From: Dioscorea cayenensis subsp. rotundata
Taxonomy: Eukaryota > Streptophyta > Magnoliopsida > Dioscoreales > Dioscoreaceae
NCBI RefSeq assembly: GCF_009730915.1
Contig: NC_052481.1
Location: 22,332,233 to 22,396,232 of the forward strand
Direction: 5' to 3'
Length of the DNA: 64,000 nucleotides
The position numbers were made by a program, and so were the translations under genes. This document shows, in pieces, positions 1 through 16,979 of this stretch. The notes beneath the pieces were generated by a model. It ran no database searches. It was not told the DNA's origin and saw only the letters and a list, made by a program, of their open reading frames with translations. Within the stretch, counting starts at the first letter, position 1. Each line of letters begins with the position of its first letter.

Positions 1-666
1 TGACGAAGGAGTAGATTTGATCATATATTCTTATTCCGTTTGCTTAAATTATTTTTAGATAATTGAACCCGTTCTGGTTTTCCTTTTATTTAACAATCAT
101 GTTTATGTAATGGAGAAAGAGCATATAGAGAGAGAGAGAGAGACAGACAGAGAGGAAAAAAACTGTTTGTATTATATAAAATTGGGAATTTTAGAAATTT
201 AGAATAATTGTTTGGGCTCTATTTTTGAAGATTTTTATAAATAATTAAATAAAATTAATTCTCATGGAGATGAGAAAGTTGGGTTTAAACTCTTGAGTTG
301 AGTATGGTTCAGTTATAACATATGACATTACAAGTCTCTGTGCACATATTTTTCAATTCTCATTGGTATTAATTTTTTAAATGACATTTAACAATGTAAG
401 TTATCTATCTTATAAAAGAAATTATTATATGATTGTTTCTGGTCATAGTCACGGGACCATCTGTCCCAGAATTCTCTTCAGCATGAGTCGATTTATAGAG
501 AGTGAAACAGGGGATGAGCAATGTGTGATCTTGTTCAATTTTGATTTAAATCAATATATATTTGTGTCAAATTTTATCTGATATTTCACTCATTGCAAAA
601 CAAAATGTGGTATAATTAATTGCGCAGAACACTATGTATAATCCTAACAAATATTTGTTTGTGCAG
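1..666 (+). other. Intron or upstream part of the pectate lyase gene
   Basis: AT-rich sequence without a recognisable coding exon. It contains a short GA microsatellite near 130-145. A polypyrimidine-poor acceptor ends in gtgcag at 661-666, directly before the first pectate lyase exon. The signal-peptide exon expected for the family is not visible here, so it probably lies upstream of the window and this stretch is intron. Confidence 0.5.
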
Positions 667-2044
667 GAGCATTAACAACAGCACTGCTCGCCGGTCACTC
701 GGGTACCTCTCCTGCGGCACAGGCAACCCCATTGATGACTGCTGGCGCTGTGACTCACAATGGCATCTCAACCGCAAGAGGCTAGCCGACTGTGGCATTG
801 GCTTCGGCCGCAACGCCGTGGGCGGCCGGGATGGCCGCTACTACGTCGTCACTGACCCCGGTGATGACGATCCAGTGAACCCTCGGCCGGGAACTCTCCG
901 CTACGCCGTCATCCAAGACGAACCACTCTGGATCACCTTCAAGCGCGACATGGTCATTACTCTCAAGCAAGAGCTCATAATGAACAGCTTCAAAACCATT
1001 GATGGTCGCGGGGCCGCCGTACACATTGCCAACGGCGCCTGCATAACCATTCAGTTTGTCACCAATATCATCATCCACGGTCTCCACATCCATGACTGCA
1101 AACCCACTGGGAATGCCATGGTCCGCAGCTCCCCTTCTCATTACGGCTGGAGAACCATGGCCGATGGTGATGCTGTTTCCATCTTTGGTTCTAGCCACAT
1201 TTGGGTGGACCACAACTCTCTGTCTAACTGCGCAGATGGTCTGGTTGATGCTGTCCTGGGTTCCACTGCAATCACCATCTCCAACAATTACTTCACTCAT
1301 CACAATGAGGTATATATGTATCAGATATGTACAACCAACATATCTTTCACAAGTGATAGATTTCTCCTTAACTTGGATGTTTAATTTGCAGGTGATGCTT
1401 TTGGGCCACAGTGATTCATACACGAGGGACAAGTCCATGCAAGTCACCATTGCTTTCAACCATTTTGGAGAAGGTCTCATCCAGAGAATGCCAAGGTAAT
1501 CTACCATTACTACGTAATATCCTTTATAATCTTCATTCCACAGAGTATATATGGTTAGTGATATATATCTATATATATATATATACAGGTGCAGGCATGG
1601 GTACTTCCATGTAGTGAACAATGACTACACACACTGGGAGATGTACGCAATCGGTGGCAGCGCAGACCCAACCATCAACAGCCAGGGCAACCGTTACCTC
1701 GCACCAGCTAACCCCTTTGCCAAGGAGGTAATCATCAAAGTTCACATTTTAATTTTTTAACTAAATGCTTGACAGATTGAAGCAGTTGAGGATCAACAAA
1801 CTTTGATCTAAAATTATAACAGGTGACCAAGAGGGTAGAGACAGCTGAGTCCCAATGGAAAGGCTGGAACTGGAGATCAGAAGGTGATCTGATGCTGAAT
1901 GGCGCTTACTTCACCCCATCAGGAGCTGGAGCTGCATCAAGCTACTCAAGGGCTTCCAGCCTTGGCGCCAAATCTTCATCCATGGTTGGTTCCATTACCT
2001 CCGGAGCTGGTGCCCTCTCCTGCCACACAGGCACTGAGTGCTAG
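667..2044 (+). CDS. Pectate lyase (polysaccharide lyase family 1), 5' end missing
   Basis: Secreted enzyme that cleaves de-esterified pectate in the plant cell wall by beta-elimination, using Ca2+. Four exons are visible: 667-1309, 1392-1495, 1589-1727 and 1823-2044, all with GT..AG introns, giving about 369 residues. Family blocks run in order: [14 protein letters not shown], the parallel beta-helix core starting [11 protein letters not shown], the Ca2+-binding block [18 protein letters not shown], the block [20 protein letters not shown], and [18 protein letters not shown], which holds the arginine of the active site. The C-terminus ends in Cys (HTGTEC), as in other plant members. The visible part starts mid-codon (phase 1), so the signal peptide and the N-terminal exon lie outside the window. 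No internal stop or frameshift was seen. A long antisense open frame over 782-1621 is a shadow. Confidence 0.93.
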
Positions 2045-4585
2045 CCCTAGCTCAAAAAAGAACACTCTACTTCAAGACCGTGTGACCCATATTTTACAAA
2101 ACCCTGTCACACAGGTCAGTTACCTAAGATTTTCTCAACCTCCGCAGGCTTTTACTATATATTTTTCAGTGGCTACGGAAGCGTTGTTCTCCCATAGTTG
2201 TTACTTCTTCTTCTTCCCTTCTTTTTATTATCACATCATGTCTTCTTGTCTTCTTGTCTTCTTTCTTGTCATTCTTGCTGTGCTAGCTCACTGTGTTTAC
2301 CAAAAGAAAAACAGCAGATGGTTCATTGAAATCAATTTAAATTTGTAAAAATGTGTCCAAAACTGCAGGTTGGTTGATTGAAATGAAAATATGATATCCA
2401 ATTAATTCTCTGATGTTATTTATTATAAATCCTGTTTTAGTGTTGAAGAAGACTCTCATGACAATCACAGGAAGATTACATAAGCTTTTCATGATCCCTT
2501 TTTTTGCCTTGCCCTTTTTTCTTCTGTTCATTCTGAACCTGTGGCCTGGTTTATGATCTACTACTATACTACTACACATAGATAGATAGGACCACAAATT
2601 AACATGGTGTGTGCTTTTGATAGAGATATTAGAATCTTTGGGTGTGGGTGAGCTTTGGGGGGGCATATGAGTATGGAGTTATAATGACACCTTGCAGCCT
2701 TTGTTTCTTTGGAAGAGTAAAGAAGATATGAAAGAGAATGAGAAAGAGAGAGAGAGAGAGTAGTGCTGCTTTTTCTTCATGTTGATCTGCAATAAAGCTT
2801 TGTGAAATTTTAGTCAACATAGGTTTCAATGGTTGTGAATTATTATGAGACCTCTTTGCCTTTTCTTTTCTATTTATTTATTTATTTATTTTTCAAAAAA
2901 CATCAAAATCTCATCTTCAATTATTTTGACAATGAACCACTGAAGGATGGATGACATTTTTCAAAGGTAATTGCTTAAACAAAACCAAATGTCTCCCTGA
3001 TATTTTAAACTTGTTTGACATTAAAAACATTTGTTTTAACTTTTAACAATCCATTCTTGTTAAAATTTATTATAGTTATTTTTGCTGGGAATCTTATTCC
3101 CTTGTTTCTTATTTATTTTAAAGAAATGCAAGTGTTCTTTGGAGACACAATTCCACTTTCTATTTGACCATTAAACACCAACCAAATATTTAAAACCTTG
3201 GTAGTTTGTTTAATTATAGTCTAGTTTGTCTGCCTATATAATCTCCAAATGAAAACCACGTTTAACTTACCAAAAATCCTTAAGCATTCATTGCCTCCTT
3301 TTATTGAATTTCAAATACATCTTGGAAAACTCCATAAAAAAAAACTAATTTATTTTATTATTATTTTTTATTTTAATAAAACAAAATCCCCCCCACCCAA
3401 GTATGACCAACAAGAAAACAACAAACAAGCTCCTTCTCATTACTCTCTTAAACAACTCCGTACCAAGAAAACACAAAACACTAACAAAGATTATCAAACT
3501 TGGTAATGAGATGTTATGGAGGGGACAATACTTCAGTTAATGATTTCAAATCCTGCTTTTTTATATTTAAATTTATCATGTTTTTTTTTTCTTTTTTTTT
3601 ATATGTTTAGTACTTTTTATCTGAAAAAACTCGGCTTTCTTATCAAAAGCAACACATTAGCTAATAAACAACAACTGTTGTCACCCACTTGTTAAAAGTA
3701 TAATATTAATCCTTGGAACTCATCCTGTTGAAGCTTGAATTTTTATGATAAACCCTAAACTATTCTTACCTCTGGTACGTGCTATAACATTTTTATTTTT
3801 ATTTTTCTTAAAATAAATACTATATTAATACAAAAATATAAATTAAAGTTATGTTAGGCGTTGAGTCTTGCTCCCCACACGAGTATATCCATAGATTCTG
3901 GTGCTTATCGTCTTTCTCAGAAAAAAAAACAACAACAAACACAAAAAAACAAAAACAAATAGTTGAGATAGAGAATATTGTTTTTAAAAAATAGACAAAT
4001 CACTCCAAATATATTAGAAACAAAGCAAAAGAAAATATAAGAAGTTAGGGTTGTAGGTAAAAACACGTGAAATATAAGAGTATGAGCAACTCAAATTGTC
4101 AAAATAATAGTCAGGTGACTAAATAAAAATTGGAAAAGTCTGAAAATGTGACATGATTTGTAAAAAATAATTATTAAAATAAATTATCAATTTATGATAA
4201 TTTTCTTGATTATAAATTTCAATGGTTTTTTATAATGTTCGTCATCACGGGAAGAAAGTTCTCATCAATACTAGAATAAATGGAAAAAAAAATTAAAACT
4301 ATGTTCAATAGTTACCACGGAAGTCTTTTAAAATCTTGAATTCCAAGTATATGTGAGAAGAAAGAGTCAAATGATCTAAGTTGCAGTTTAATTACTCTAT
4401 TTTAAAATTTTATTTAAAATTCCAAAGATAAAACACATTATCCAAAACAAAGACTTCCGTGGGACATCATCACATTCACTTCAACATACAAAAGGAGAGA
4501 TGCAAAAGTATTAGTAGGACACCATCCACCTTAACATGCACCTTAATAGTAATACACCAAGTCCATTTACAATTAATTTTTTTAA
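2045..4585. other. Intergenic, AT-rich; 3' flank of pectate lyase and a small fold-back
   Basis: 3' flank of the pectate lyase, then low-complexity AT-rich DNA with a GA repeat near 2741-2760 and a TTTA repeat near 2870-2890. A 14-bp inverted repeat (ccacggaagtcttt at 4315-4328 and its complement at 4448-4461) frames about 147 bp and may be a MITE remnant. No gene was recognised. Confidence 0.6.
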
Positions 4586-5222
4586 GGGTCTGTTTGGCTG
4601 CAAAATAAAAAAATATGGTATAATTTTATTATGTAGGAAGTGCAAGTAATTATTACAAAAATTATAGTATATTTTATTTCTACAGAATGAGTTTTGGTTA
4701 CCAAAATAAAAAAAATTACCGAGATCGACTGGTCAGCAACTAGACCACCGGTGGATCACCGGTGTGTCATCGGAGGCCAGCCGGCCAGATCACCAGTGGA
4801 TCGCCGGTGTGTCACCGGAGACCGGTTGACTGGTGGTTGGACCGGTAACCAGTCACCGAAAGCCTGTCGAACCACCGGTGGATCGCCGGTGCGTCACCGG
4901 AGTTCGGTGGACCGGTGATCGGATCATCGGTGGACTGATGACCGATTGCCGGAGGCCGGTTGGACTGGCAGCCGGACCGGTCGCCGGTCACCGCCGAGCC
5001 ACTGGTGGTTGGTTGCTAGATAAAAAAGAGATATACTTTTTAGAATAAAAAAAATATTTCACTCAGTGGAATATTTTTTTATGCTATAATGCCTATATTA
5101 TGCCATAATTTTATATTCTAAAATAAGTACCCAAACAGCCAATATGACATAATTCTAAAAAAATATTAAATTATGGTATATTGTACATATTATATCATAA
5201 TTCTGCATATCCAAACCGGTCC
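4586..5222. mobile_element. Harbinger/Tourist-like MITE with a GC-rich core
   Basis: The terminal inverted repeats are imperfect: GGGTCTGTTTGG at the left matches GGACCGGTTTGG read inward from the right. The element is flanked by TAA at 4583-4585 and 5223-5225, a 3-bp target duplication of the PIF/Harbinger type. The arms are AT-rich, whereas 4735-5015 is a CCGG-dense block of imperfect tandem repeats (accaccggtggatcgccggt and variants). No transposase was seen, so the element is non-autonomous. Length is 637 bp. Confidence 0.72.
4735..5015. repeat. CCGG-rich imperfect minisatellite inside the MITE
   Basis: The motif pair caccggtggatcgccggt / gtgtcaccggag recurs with changes at about 4743, 4793 and 4871, with many ACCGGT palindromes. 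Its base composition is very unlike the surrounding AT-rich DNA. Short open frames across it are by-products of the repeat. Confidence 0.7.
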
Positions 5223-6784
5223 TAAGTGTTTTTTTGGAAAGGAAAACCAAAAAAAAGAAAAAGGAAAAAAGAAAAAAGAAAAAACATTAGCTAACAAACA
5301 CCCACCAGGCACCAACCCACCCAAGCATAGACAGTCAAAGGTCCACCCACACCCTTCTTCATCCTTTTTCCGTAACAATCTTAAACCCTTGTAAACCCTA
5401 CAAACATTTCCACTCCCCATATGTCACCCACTCATATTATTCAAACTTCTCTTTCAATCAATTCCTAAATCAATTCCACAAAGCTAGGTATTTTCTAGAA
5501 TATGTAAAAGTAAAACTTGTTAGCGCTTATCCCTTTCATAATAATAAAACAAATCCTTGTAATTTTTGAGATTTGTAAAATAAAAAATGGAGTTTTTTTT
5601 TATATTATATTATTTATGATTTCTCATATTTATACCAGATTAAGAAAAAAAAAACCATCAACGATATTAACTTTGTTATTTTTATAGGGGCAAGATCATC
5701 CATTCATGTAAAAAATCACCATGTGAAAAAAAAACATGAATTTTCAACATGATTTTATTAAATTTTTGAAATTTAAGTTATTTTTGTTTAGTAGAAGTTT
5801 GAAAAAAATTAATAAACTTAATATATATATATATATATTTATATCATATAAATTAATTTTTAAATTAAATGACGATTTTGTTCATTTGAGTTAATATCGT
5901 TAATGGTTTGATAACAGTTTTTCTTCACTTTTATTTTACAAATTTTGAAAACTAGAAGTTTTTTGTTTTTGTACTTCCTCTTCTTAACTAGGATTATAAT
6001 TAAAATTCTCTATTTTTATGTTTTAAATTTAATAAACCAAAACAATCAATTACTTATGCCATATCAATATATGCCACACTAAACATCATATTTAGATACA
6101 CAATATAAAAAGTAGTACATTATTGACTATTGAGCCACAAATACTTCAATTTCACACACACCAAACACAAACATCCATCAATCTTGGTATTTTCCCAACC
6201 ATTTTTTTAACTAATCAAGTTACACATGAACACATGTTACCTTAAATATCATCTCCACTTAAATCAAATTATTTATAATAAATCTAAACATTATAAAAAA
6301 ATATTTATTATTTAAATTAAAAATCCCAAAATAGAAACCCAAATCAACATTATTAAAGTACAAAACTCCAAATTATTAATAATTCTACAAATTATTAATA
6401 TAATTTTTTTTTATAAAATCAATAAATAACAAATAAATATGAAGATACATCAATTACAGTGATTTAACTGACTTCTTAAAAATAACTCACACTATACAAT
6501 TTTAGAAAAAAAAACGAAAGTAATTCTCACACGGAACTCCCACACATAAATCGGTAATATTATTAAAATTTTAAATATAAAAAAAAAAGAAGATAAAACT
6601 CGAAATTATTTATATAATTTTACAAATTATGAAAAAATAAAATAAAATAAAATAAAATATTATTAAAGTTCCAAATATAAAATTACAAAACTCCCTCTAA
6701 AAAAAACACACCATCTTCCATTCTCCTCCCAATAAAGCACTCAAAAAACCTCACCTTTCTCTCCCTCCACCTTCATCTTCTCCA
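5223..6784. other. Intergenic AT-rich DNA; 5' flank of TMKL1
   Basis: Very AT-rich, with mononucleotide and TA runs (for example 5820-5840). The last 70 bases before the TMKL1 start are CT-rich (ctccctccaccttcatcttc), typical of a plant 5' leader. No gene was seen. Confidence 0.6.
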
Positions 6785-8853
6785 ATGGCTTCTCCTTCTC
6801 ATCTTCTTCTTCTTCTCCTCCTTTTCACCTTCTCCTTCTCCTCCATCTCCTCCATCTCCGATCCTCTCCTTCTTCTCTCCAAGATCAAGCCTGCTCTCCA
6901 AGGCCCTTCCCCCAATCTCCAGCTCTCCACTTGGAACTCCTCTACCCCTCTCTGCCTCTGGCGCGGCCTCTCCTGGTCCTTCTCCGGCGCCGAACTCCGC
7001 TGCAACGACTCCACCGTGCGCGCCAACCTCACCCTCTACTCTGACCCTTCTCTCCAGCTCCTCTCCATCCGCCTCCCTGCCGTCGCCCTCTCCGGCTACC
7101 TCCCCGCGGAGCTTTCTGGGTTCTCCTCCCTCGGTTCCCTCCTCCTCCCCTCCAACTCCCTCTCCGGCCCTCTCCCTCTCGACCTCTTCAACTCCCCCTC
7201 CCTTTCCGACCTCGACCTTAGCTCCAACTCCATCAATGGCTCTCTCCCCGCTTCCCTCTGGAACCTCTGCGACCGCCTCGTCTCCCTTCGCTTCCACCAC
7301 AACTCCATCTCCGGCGCCGTCCCTGACCCCGCCATCCCTAACACCCCTTGCTCTCTTCTTCAAACCGTCGACTTTGGTTCCAACAACCTCGACGGTGGAT
7401 TTCCCCAATTCCTCACCGGGTTCCAGAATCTCCAGGAGCTTGATCTCTCCGCCAACAACTTCTCCGGCCAAATCCCTAGCCTTGCCTCGCTGAAAAATCT
7501 CCAAAGTTTGAACCTTTCCCACAATAACTTCTCCGGCGTGCTGCCAGACTCGTTCAGAACGTCAAGCTTCAGCGGGGAGGATTTCACCGGAAACTCACCG
7601 GAGCTTTGCGGCGCTCCATTAAAGCAATGCGGGTCAGGGTCAAGGTTGAGCTCCGGCGCCATTGCTGGTATTGTGATTGGGTTGATGGCCGGGGCGGTGC
7701 TTTTGGCTTCTGTATCCATTGGGTGGGTTCAAGGTAGGAAGAGGAGGAACAGAACAAAGAGAGATGATGAAGAGATGGACATGGAGATGGAGATGGAGGA
7801 AGGGGAGAATGGAGCAGAGGGGAAGCTTGCAGTGTTCCAGGGTGGTGAGCACTTGACACTAGAGGATGTTTTGAATGCCACTGGCCAAGTGATGGAGAAG
7901 ACCAGCTATGGAACCGTGTACAAGGCCAAGCTCTCCGATGGTGGTGCCATTGCTCTGAGGTTACTCAGAGAGGGAAGCTGCAAGGATCCCTCTTCTTGTT
8001 CTCCGGTCATTCGGCAACTCGGAAGAGCTCGGCATGAGAATTTGGTTCCTTTGAGAGCTTACTATCAAGGCAAGAGAGGAGAGAAACTTCTCATCTATGA
8101 CTACCTCCCTAGTAGAACTCTCCATGATCTTCTTCATGGTATGTATGCCTCTTCTTGTTCTTCAAATTTAGTAATTTGGAATACCATGTATATCTGGTTC
8201 TGAAAAAAAAAAATGTAATCTTTGCAGAAAGTAGAGCTGGAAGGCCATTGTTGAATTGGAGTAGGAGGCATAAGATAGCACTTGGGATTGCAAGAGGGCT
8301 TGCTTATTTACACACAGGGCAAGAAACTCCAATCATTCATGGCAATGTGAGGTCCAAGAATGTGCTTGTTGATGAATTCTTTGTGCCAAGACTCACTGAA
8401 TTTGGTATCGATAAGCTCATGGTGCCGGCAGTGGCTGATGAGATGGTATCAGTGGCGAAGGTGGATGGATACAAAGCTCCGGAGTTGCAGAAGATGAAGA
8501 AATGTAGTCCGAGGACCGATGTCTATGCTTTCGGTATTCTATTGTTAGAGATTTTGATGGGCAAGAAGCCGGGGAAAGATGGCCGAGACTTGCCGGCATT
8601 GGTAAAGGTTGCAGTTTTGGAAGAGACTACCATGGATGTGTTCGATGTCGAGGTGTTGAAGGGGATAAGAAGCCCGGCCGAGGACGGGCTTGTGCATGCA
8701 TTGAGGTTGGCAATGGGTTGTTGTGCTCCGGTGGCGTCGGTGCGGCCGGATATGCATGAAGTAGTGAAGCAGCTTGAAGAGAACCGGCCAAGGAACAGGT
8801 CTGCATTGTATAGTCCGGTTGATACTAGAAGTGAGATTGGCACACCCTTCTGA
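6785..8853 (+). CDS. TMKL1: LRR receptor-like pseudokinase, TMKL1 type
   Basis: Membrane receptor-like protein with a short LRR ectodomain and a kinase-like domain that is probably catalytically dead. Exons are 6785-8138 and 8228-8853; the 89-bp intron joins Leu-Leu-His to Glu-Ser-Arg in frame, giving 659 residues (family about 670). In order: signal peptide (about 1-25), N-terminal LRR cap with a CLW motif, about six LRRs (LQELDLSANNFSGQIP, LQSLNLSHNNFSGVLP), a transmembrane helix near 290-312, an acidic Met/Glu linker, then the kinase-like domain. The usual VAIK lysine is replaced (AIALRLL), HRD reads HGN near residue 489, and DFG reads EFG near 510. The C-terminus RPRNRSALYSPVDTRSEIGT matches TMKL1 as I remember it. 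The loss of catalytic residues is a family trait, not damage to this copy. Confidence 0.93.
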
Positions 8854-10080
8854 TCTCTTAGTTATGCTTGTGATACTCTTCCAAAGGAAGTAGAGATATT
8901 TGCTTAGTTTATTTTGCCACGCAGTGATCTCAAAAGCAGAAAAAAAAAAAATGGTGAGCACTTTTGAGTCTTTTGATCAATTGGATATCTTATAATTTGA
9001 AGTTTGGTGGTAGTGTTTAAACTAGATTCATGGATATGTAAAGCCTGAAGATTTCATGCCTTTCATAACATTTTATAGATTGTTTTGTTTATTTATTACT
9101 CAGTTATTATCAAAATCTAATCTGCAATTGAGATTCATGGAAGAGTTAACAGTGGTGTTGTTCTAGATTGCATTGAATCTGAACCATTGCTTGGTGTGTC
9201 AATGGATTTGATGGATTGTTTGAAAACTGAATGGAATGGAATGGATGGAGTTGGTGGTGAGGCATTGGTCCACATTGATAGGCTAGGTTGGTAGCTTGAA
9301 TAATTTGATTGAAAGAAAGTCAGACACTCACACACAACCTGGTGGTGAAGCAGTTGTCATTGTGGACTTGATTTGCATGAAGAGCTTTCTTTCACTGTTG
9401 ATGTTGATTTACTGGATGTGTGTGAGTGTTTGTGATTCTTTCTTTTCTTTCTTTCTTTCTTTTTCTTTTTCTTTTTTTACATGTTGTGTGGAGTGTTGGA
9501 ATGAACGAACAGTGTTGAGGATTGGATGGATCACGGATAAAATTTTGGCCATTTTGTTTGCAGAACCCTGCAAAAATGAATAATCATTATCATTATTATT
9601 CTTATTTAAAAACTTATTTGTTCGAGATAACTAGTAAATAATCGTCATATTTACCTTATTTTGGATATTGTAATGGATGAAGGGAATTTTTTTAATTTAA
9701 ATATTTTGAATAGATTTTATTTAACGATAATAAGCTTGTTTGTGTTGAAGAAAAGTGAATATGTATGTATATATTGAAAAAAATTTGAATAAATCACAAT
9801 TTTACTGAAAAAAGTAAAAAAAATAGAACAAATGCAGAAAACAAAAAAAATAATAGAAAAGAGAAAAGTAAACTGGCTAAAATCTTCACTAGGGGTGAGG
9901 TACACAAAACAAGAATAAAGGAAAAAAAATAAGAACAAGAGAAAGAGAGAAACTAGGCCGATGAAGACTACCGTCTGGTAATACAGGTTTGTCCGAACTG
10001 CCAAAGGGAGTAGACTACTCCCCATCTAAGTTGTCAGTGTTCTAGTTCCGGACCTCCATCAGACTAGTGTATGGTATATA
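8854..10080. other. Intergenic between TMKL1 and the KAT2 upstream repeats
   Basis: TMKL1 3' flank, a TTTC/CTTT-rich tract near 9440-9475, and AT-rich DNA. Short open frames here have no family resemblance. Nothing else was recognised. Confidence 0.55.
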
Positions 10081-10622
10081 TCTGATTATGAGATTTTACA
10101 GGGGTGTATATTTTTACAGGAGTGTATATATGAAAAGCATAAAGGAAATGCCAAAAGCCCAATTATGCATAATTTTTTTAAGCCGAGGCCCACGCCCACT
10201 TGATCACCGGCCTTACCCGATCTCATGCATGTTTTACTACTGATCAAACCCAATCGAACGGCTCATGAAAAGCCTGAATCAGCATGTTTACAATTCGCTC
10301 TCAATCTTATAGAAGCCCAATAAAGAAGCCCTTTCACTATACACACAGCGACAAACCCTGCTTCTGATTATGAGATTTTACAGGGGTGTAAATGTGAAAA
10401 GTATGAAATATCCAAAGCCTAATTAGCACATAATGTTATAAGTCAAAGCCCAAGCCCATTTGATAACCGGCCTTACCCGATCTCATGCCTCGAGATGCAT
10501 GCTCTAATGATCAAACTCAATCGAACGGCTAATGAGAAGCCTAAATCAGCACGTTTATCAAGGCTCTCAACATTCTAGAAGCCCAATAAAAAAGCTCCTT
10601 CACATGATGGGACGCCGCTTCT
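10081..10622. repeat. Tandem direct duplication (282 + 260 bp) upstream of KAT2
   Basis: Copy 1 (10081-10362) and copy 2 (10363-10622) both open with tctgattatgagatttta. They share ccggccttacccgatctcat, caatcgaacggct and gaagcccaataaa in the same order, with point changes and small indels. Both copies are rich in AGCCCA/GGCCCA (site II-like TGGGCY on the other strand). The array ends 239 bp before the KAT2 start codon, so it likely forms part of the promoter region. Confidence 0.85.
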
Positions 10623-10861
10623 TATCCATTTCCGTGTATTGATCTCTGGGTTTCAAACCGTTCGATTCGACAGCTGGCATTCATCGAAAGCAATTGCAAG
10701 AAACGCATTTCAAGATGCCGTGTAATTGCAATCAAGGCAATGACGTAGCATTTTAATATCCATCTCGGACCGCGAAAGCTTCTGGCGATCAGATCAATTG
10801 AGAGTTCTCCATTCGAAGCGGGAGAGCGAGAAACCCTAGGAGAGAAGAGGAGAGAAGAGAG

Positions 10862-15082
<4,221 letters not shown>

Positions 15083-15767
15083 GCATATCATCAGAAGTCC
15101 TCACCGTCTGTCTGTGTTATCGATTATCTAATAAAAGCCCAGCTGGGTTATCTGGCCTATTGTTTTCCCTTCAAAGTATAACCTCATTAAAGCTGGGCTG
15201 CAATTTTACATGAAAAGCAGATAAGACTTACAGACTTACAGTATATATTATCATAAACCACCCCACCATCTTCCATGAATTGTTGAACTTAATAAATAGG
15301 TCCATAGTTCTCATCATTATTGGCATATTCTCAGTTGGATTTATTATATCTGTGTAACTGCAACTGTGGTTATCCATCTCAAATTTATTTACAATGAATC
15401 ACCTGCATGCTATTTTATTCTTCATCTAGTTCCTTCTCAATCTCTCAACCAGATTTCTTTTCTTGCTAACCATGCTACTTTTGTATCTATGATTATTGAA
15501 GTCACCTTAAACTTGTTTATTTGGTCTGGCCCTTGTATTTATTATATTTCCGTATTTCTTATGCTTTAGTCTTTGCTAGTACCATGTCCATTGTCTGTTT
15601 GTTAATACAATTCTATGATTAATCTTTAGATTGCAATTAAGATATTAACTTGAGCAGGCATTATTCAAAACCTTTTTTTATGAGATTTCTCTCATCATTC
15701 ATTCCTTGGCATTATAAAGTCAAGCGAAGTTAGCGGGGTACCGGGCTGTGAAAGTCTTCAGCTGTTC
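15083..15767 (+). other. KAT2 3' flank up to the first gap
   Basis: Probable 3' UTR with a polyadenylation-like ctaataaaagc near 15128, then AT-rich intergenic DNA up to the first gap. No gene was recognised. Confidence 0.5.
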
Positions 15768-16767
15768 NNNNNNNNNNNNNNNNNNNNNNNNNNNNNNNNN
15801 NNNNNNNNNNNNNNNNNNNNNNNNNNNNNNNNNNNNNNNNNNNNNNNNNNNNNNNNNNNNNNNNNNNNNNNNNNNNNNNNNNNNNNNNNNNNNNNNNNNN
15901 NNNNNNNNNNNNNNNNNNNNNNNNNNNNNNNNNNNNNNNNNNNNNNNNNNNNNNNNNNNNNNNNNNNNNNNNNNNNNNNNNNNNNNNNNNNNNNNNNNNN
16001 NNNNNNNNNNNNNNNNNNNNNNNNNNNNNNNNNNNNNNNNNNNNNNNNNNNNNNNNNNNNNNNNNNNNNNNNNNNNNNNNNNNNNNNNNNNNNNNNNNNN
16101 NNNNNNNNNNNNNNNNNNNNNNNNNNNNNNNNNNNNNNNNNNNNNNNNNNNNNNNNNNNNNNNNNNNNNNNNNNNNNNNNNNNNNNNNNNNNNNNNNNNN
16201 NNNNNNNNNNNNNNNNNNNNNNNNNNNNNNNNNNNNNNNNNNNNNNNNNNNNNNNNNNNNNNNNNNNNNNNNNNNNNNNNNNNNNNNNNNNNNNNNNNNN
16301 NNNNNNNNNNNNNNNNNNNNNNNNNNNNNNNNNNNNNNNNNNNNNNNNNNNNNNNNNNNNNNNNNNNNNNNNNNNNNNNNNNNNNNNNNNNNNNNNNNNN
16401 NNNNNNNNNNNNNNNNNNNNNNNNNNNNNNNNNNNNNNNNNNNNNNNNNNNNNNNNNNNNNNNNNNNNNNNNNNNNNNNNNNNNNNNNNNNNNNNNNNNN
16501 NNNNNNNNNNNNNNNNNNNNNNNNNNNNNNNNNNNNNNNNNNNNNNNNNNNNNNNNNNNNNNNNNNNNNNNNNNNNNNNNNNNNNNNNNNNNNNNNNNNN
16601 NNNNNNNNNNNNNNNNNNNNNNNNNNNNNNNNNNNNNNNNNNNNNNNNNNNNNNNNNNNNNNNNNNNNNNNNNNNNNNNNNNNNNNNNNNNNNNNNNNNN
16701 NNNNNNNNNNNNNNNNNNNNNNNNNNNNNNNNNNNNNNNNNNNNNNNNNNNNNNNNNNNNNNNNNNN
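15768..16767. other. Assembly gap (1000 N)
   Basis: Exactly 1000 undetermined bases, so the length is almost certainly a placeholder. Open frames reported through the N run are meaningless. Confidence 0.99.
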
Positions 16768-16979
16768 CTGATATGCAACTATGAATAACAAATTGAGAGC
16801 CTTTGCTAACCAAGCACACTAAATTTAAAAAGAAATAAAAAAAAAATTCCCTAGATAATAATATTCAACAGTTGTTCAAAAAAGTTCAACTTAAATATAA
16901 TCAGATCAGGATAAATCTAAAGAGAAAAAAAGGTTAATTTATCATCAATCTGAAAAATCTCCAGACTTTTACAACCAGC

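Noticed and set aside
782-1621. 279-codon minus-strand frame
   Set aside because: Antisense shadow of the pectate lyase exons; GC-rich codon bias keeps it open, and no family resemblance was seen.
6773-7522. 249-codon minus-strand Glu/Gly-rich frame
   Set aside because: Antisense of the CT-rich LRR exon of TMKL1.
15720-16819. Long open frames across 15768-16767 (also 23720-24853 and 45471-46571)
   Set aside because: They consist of N runs of exactly 1000 bases with a few real codons at the edges.
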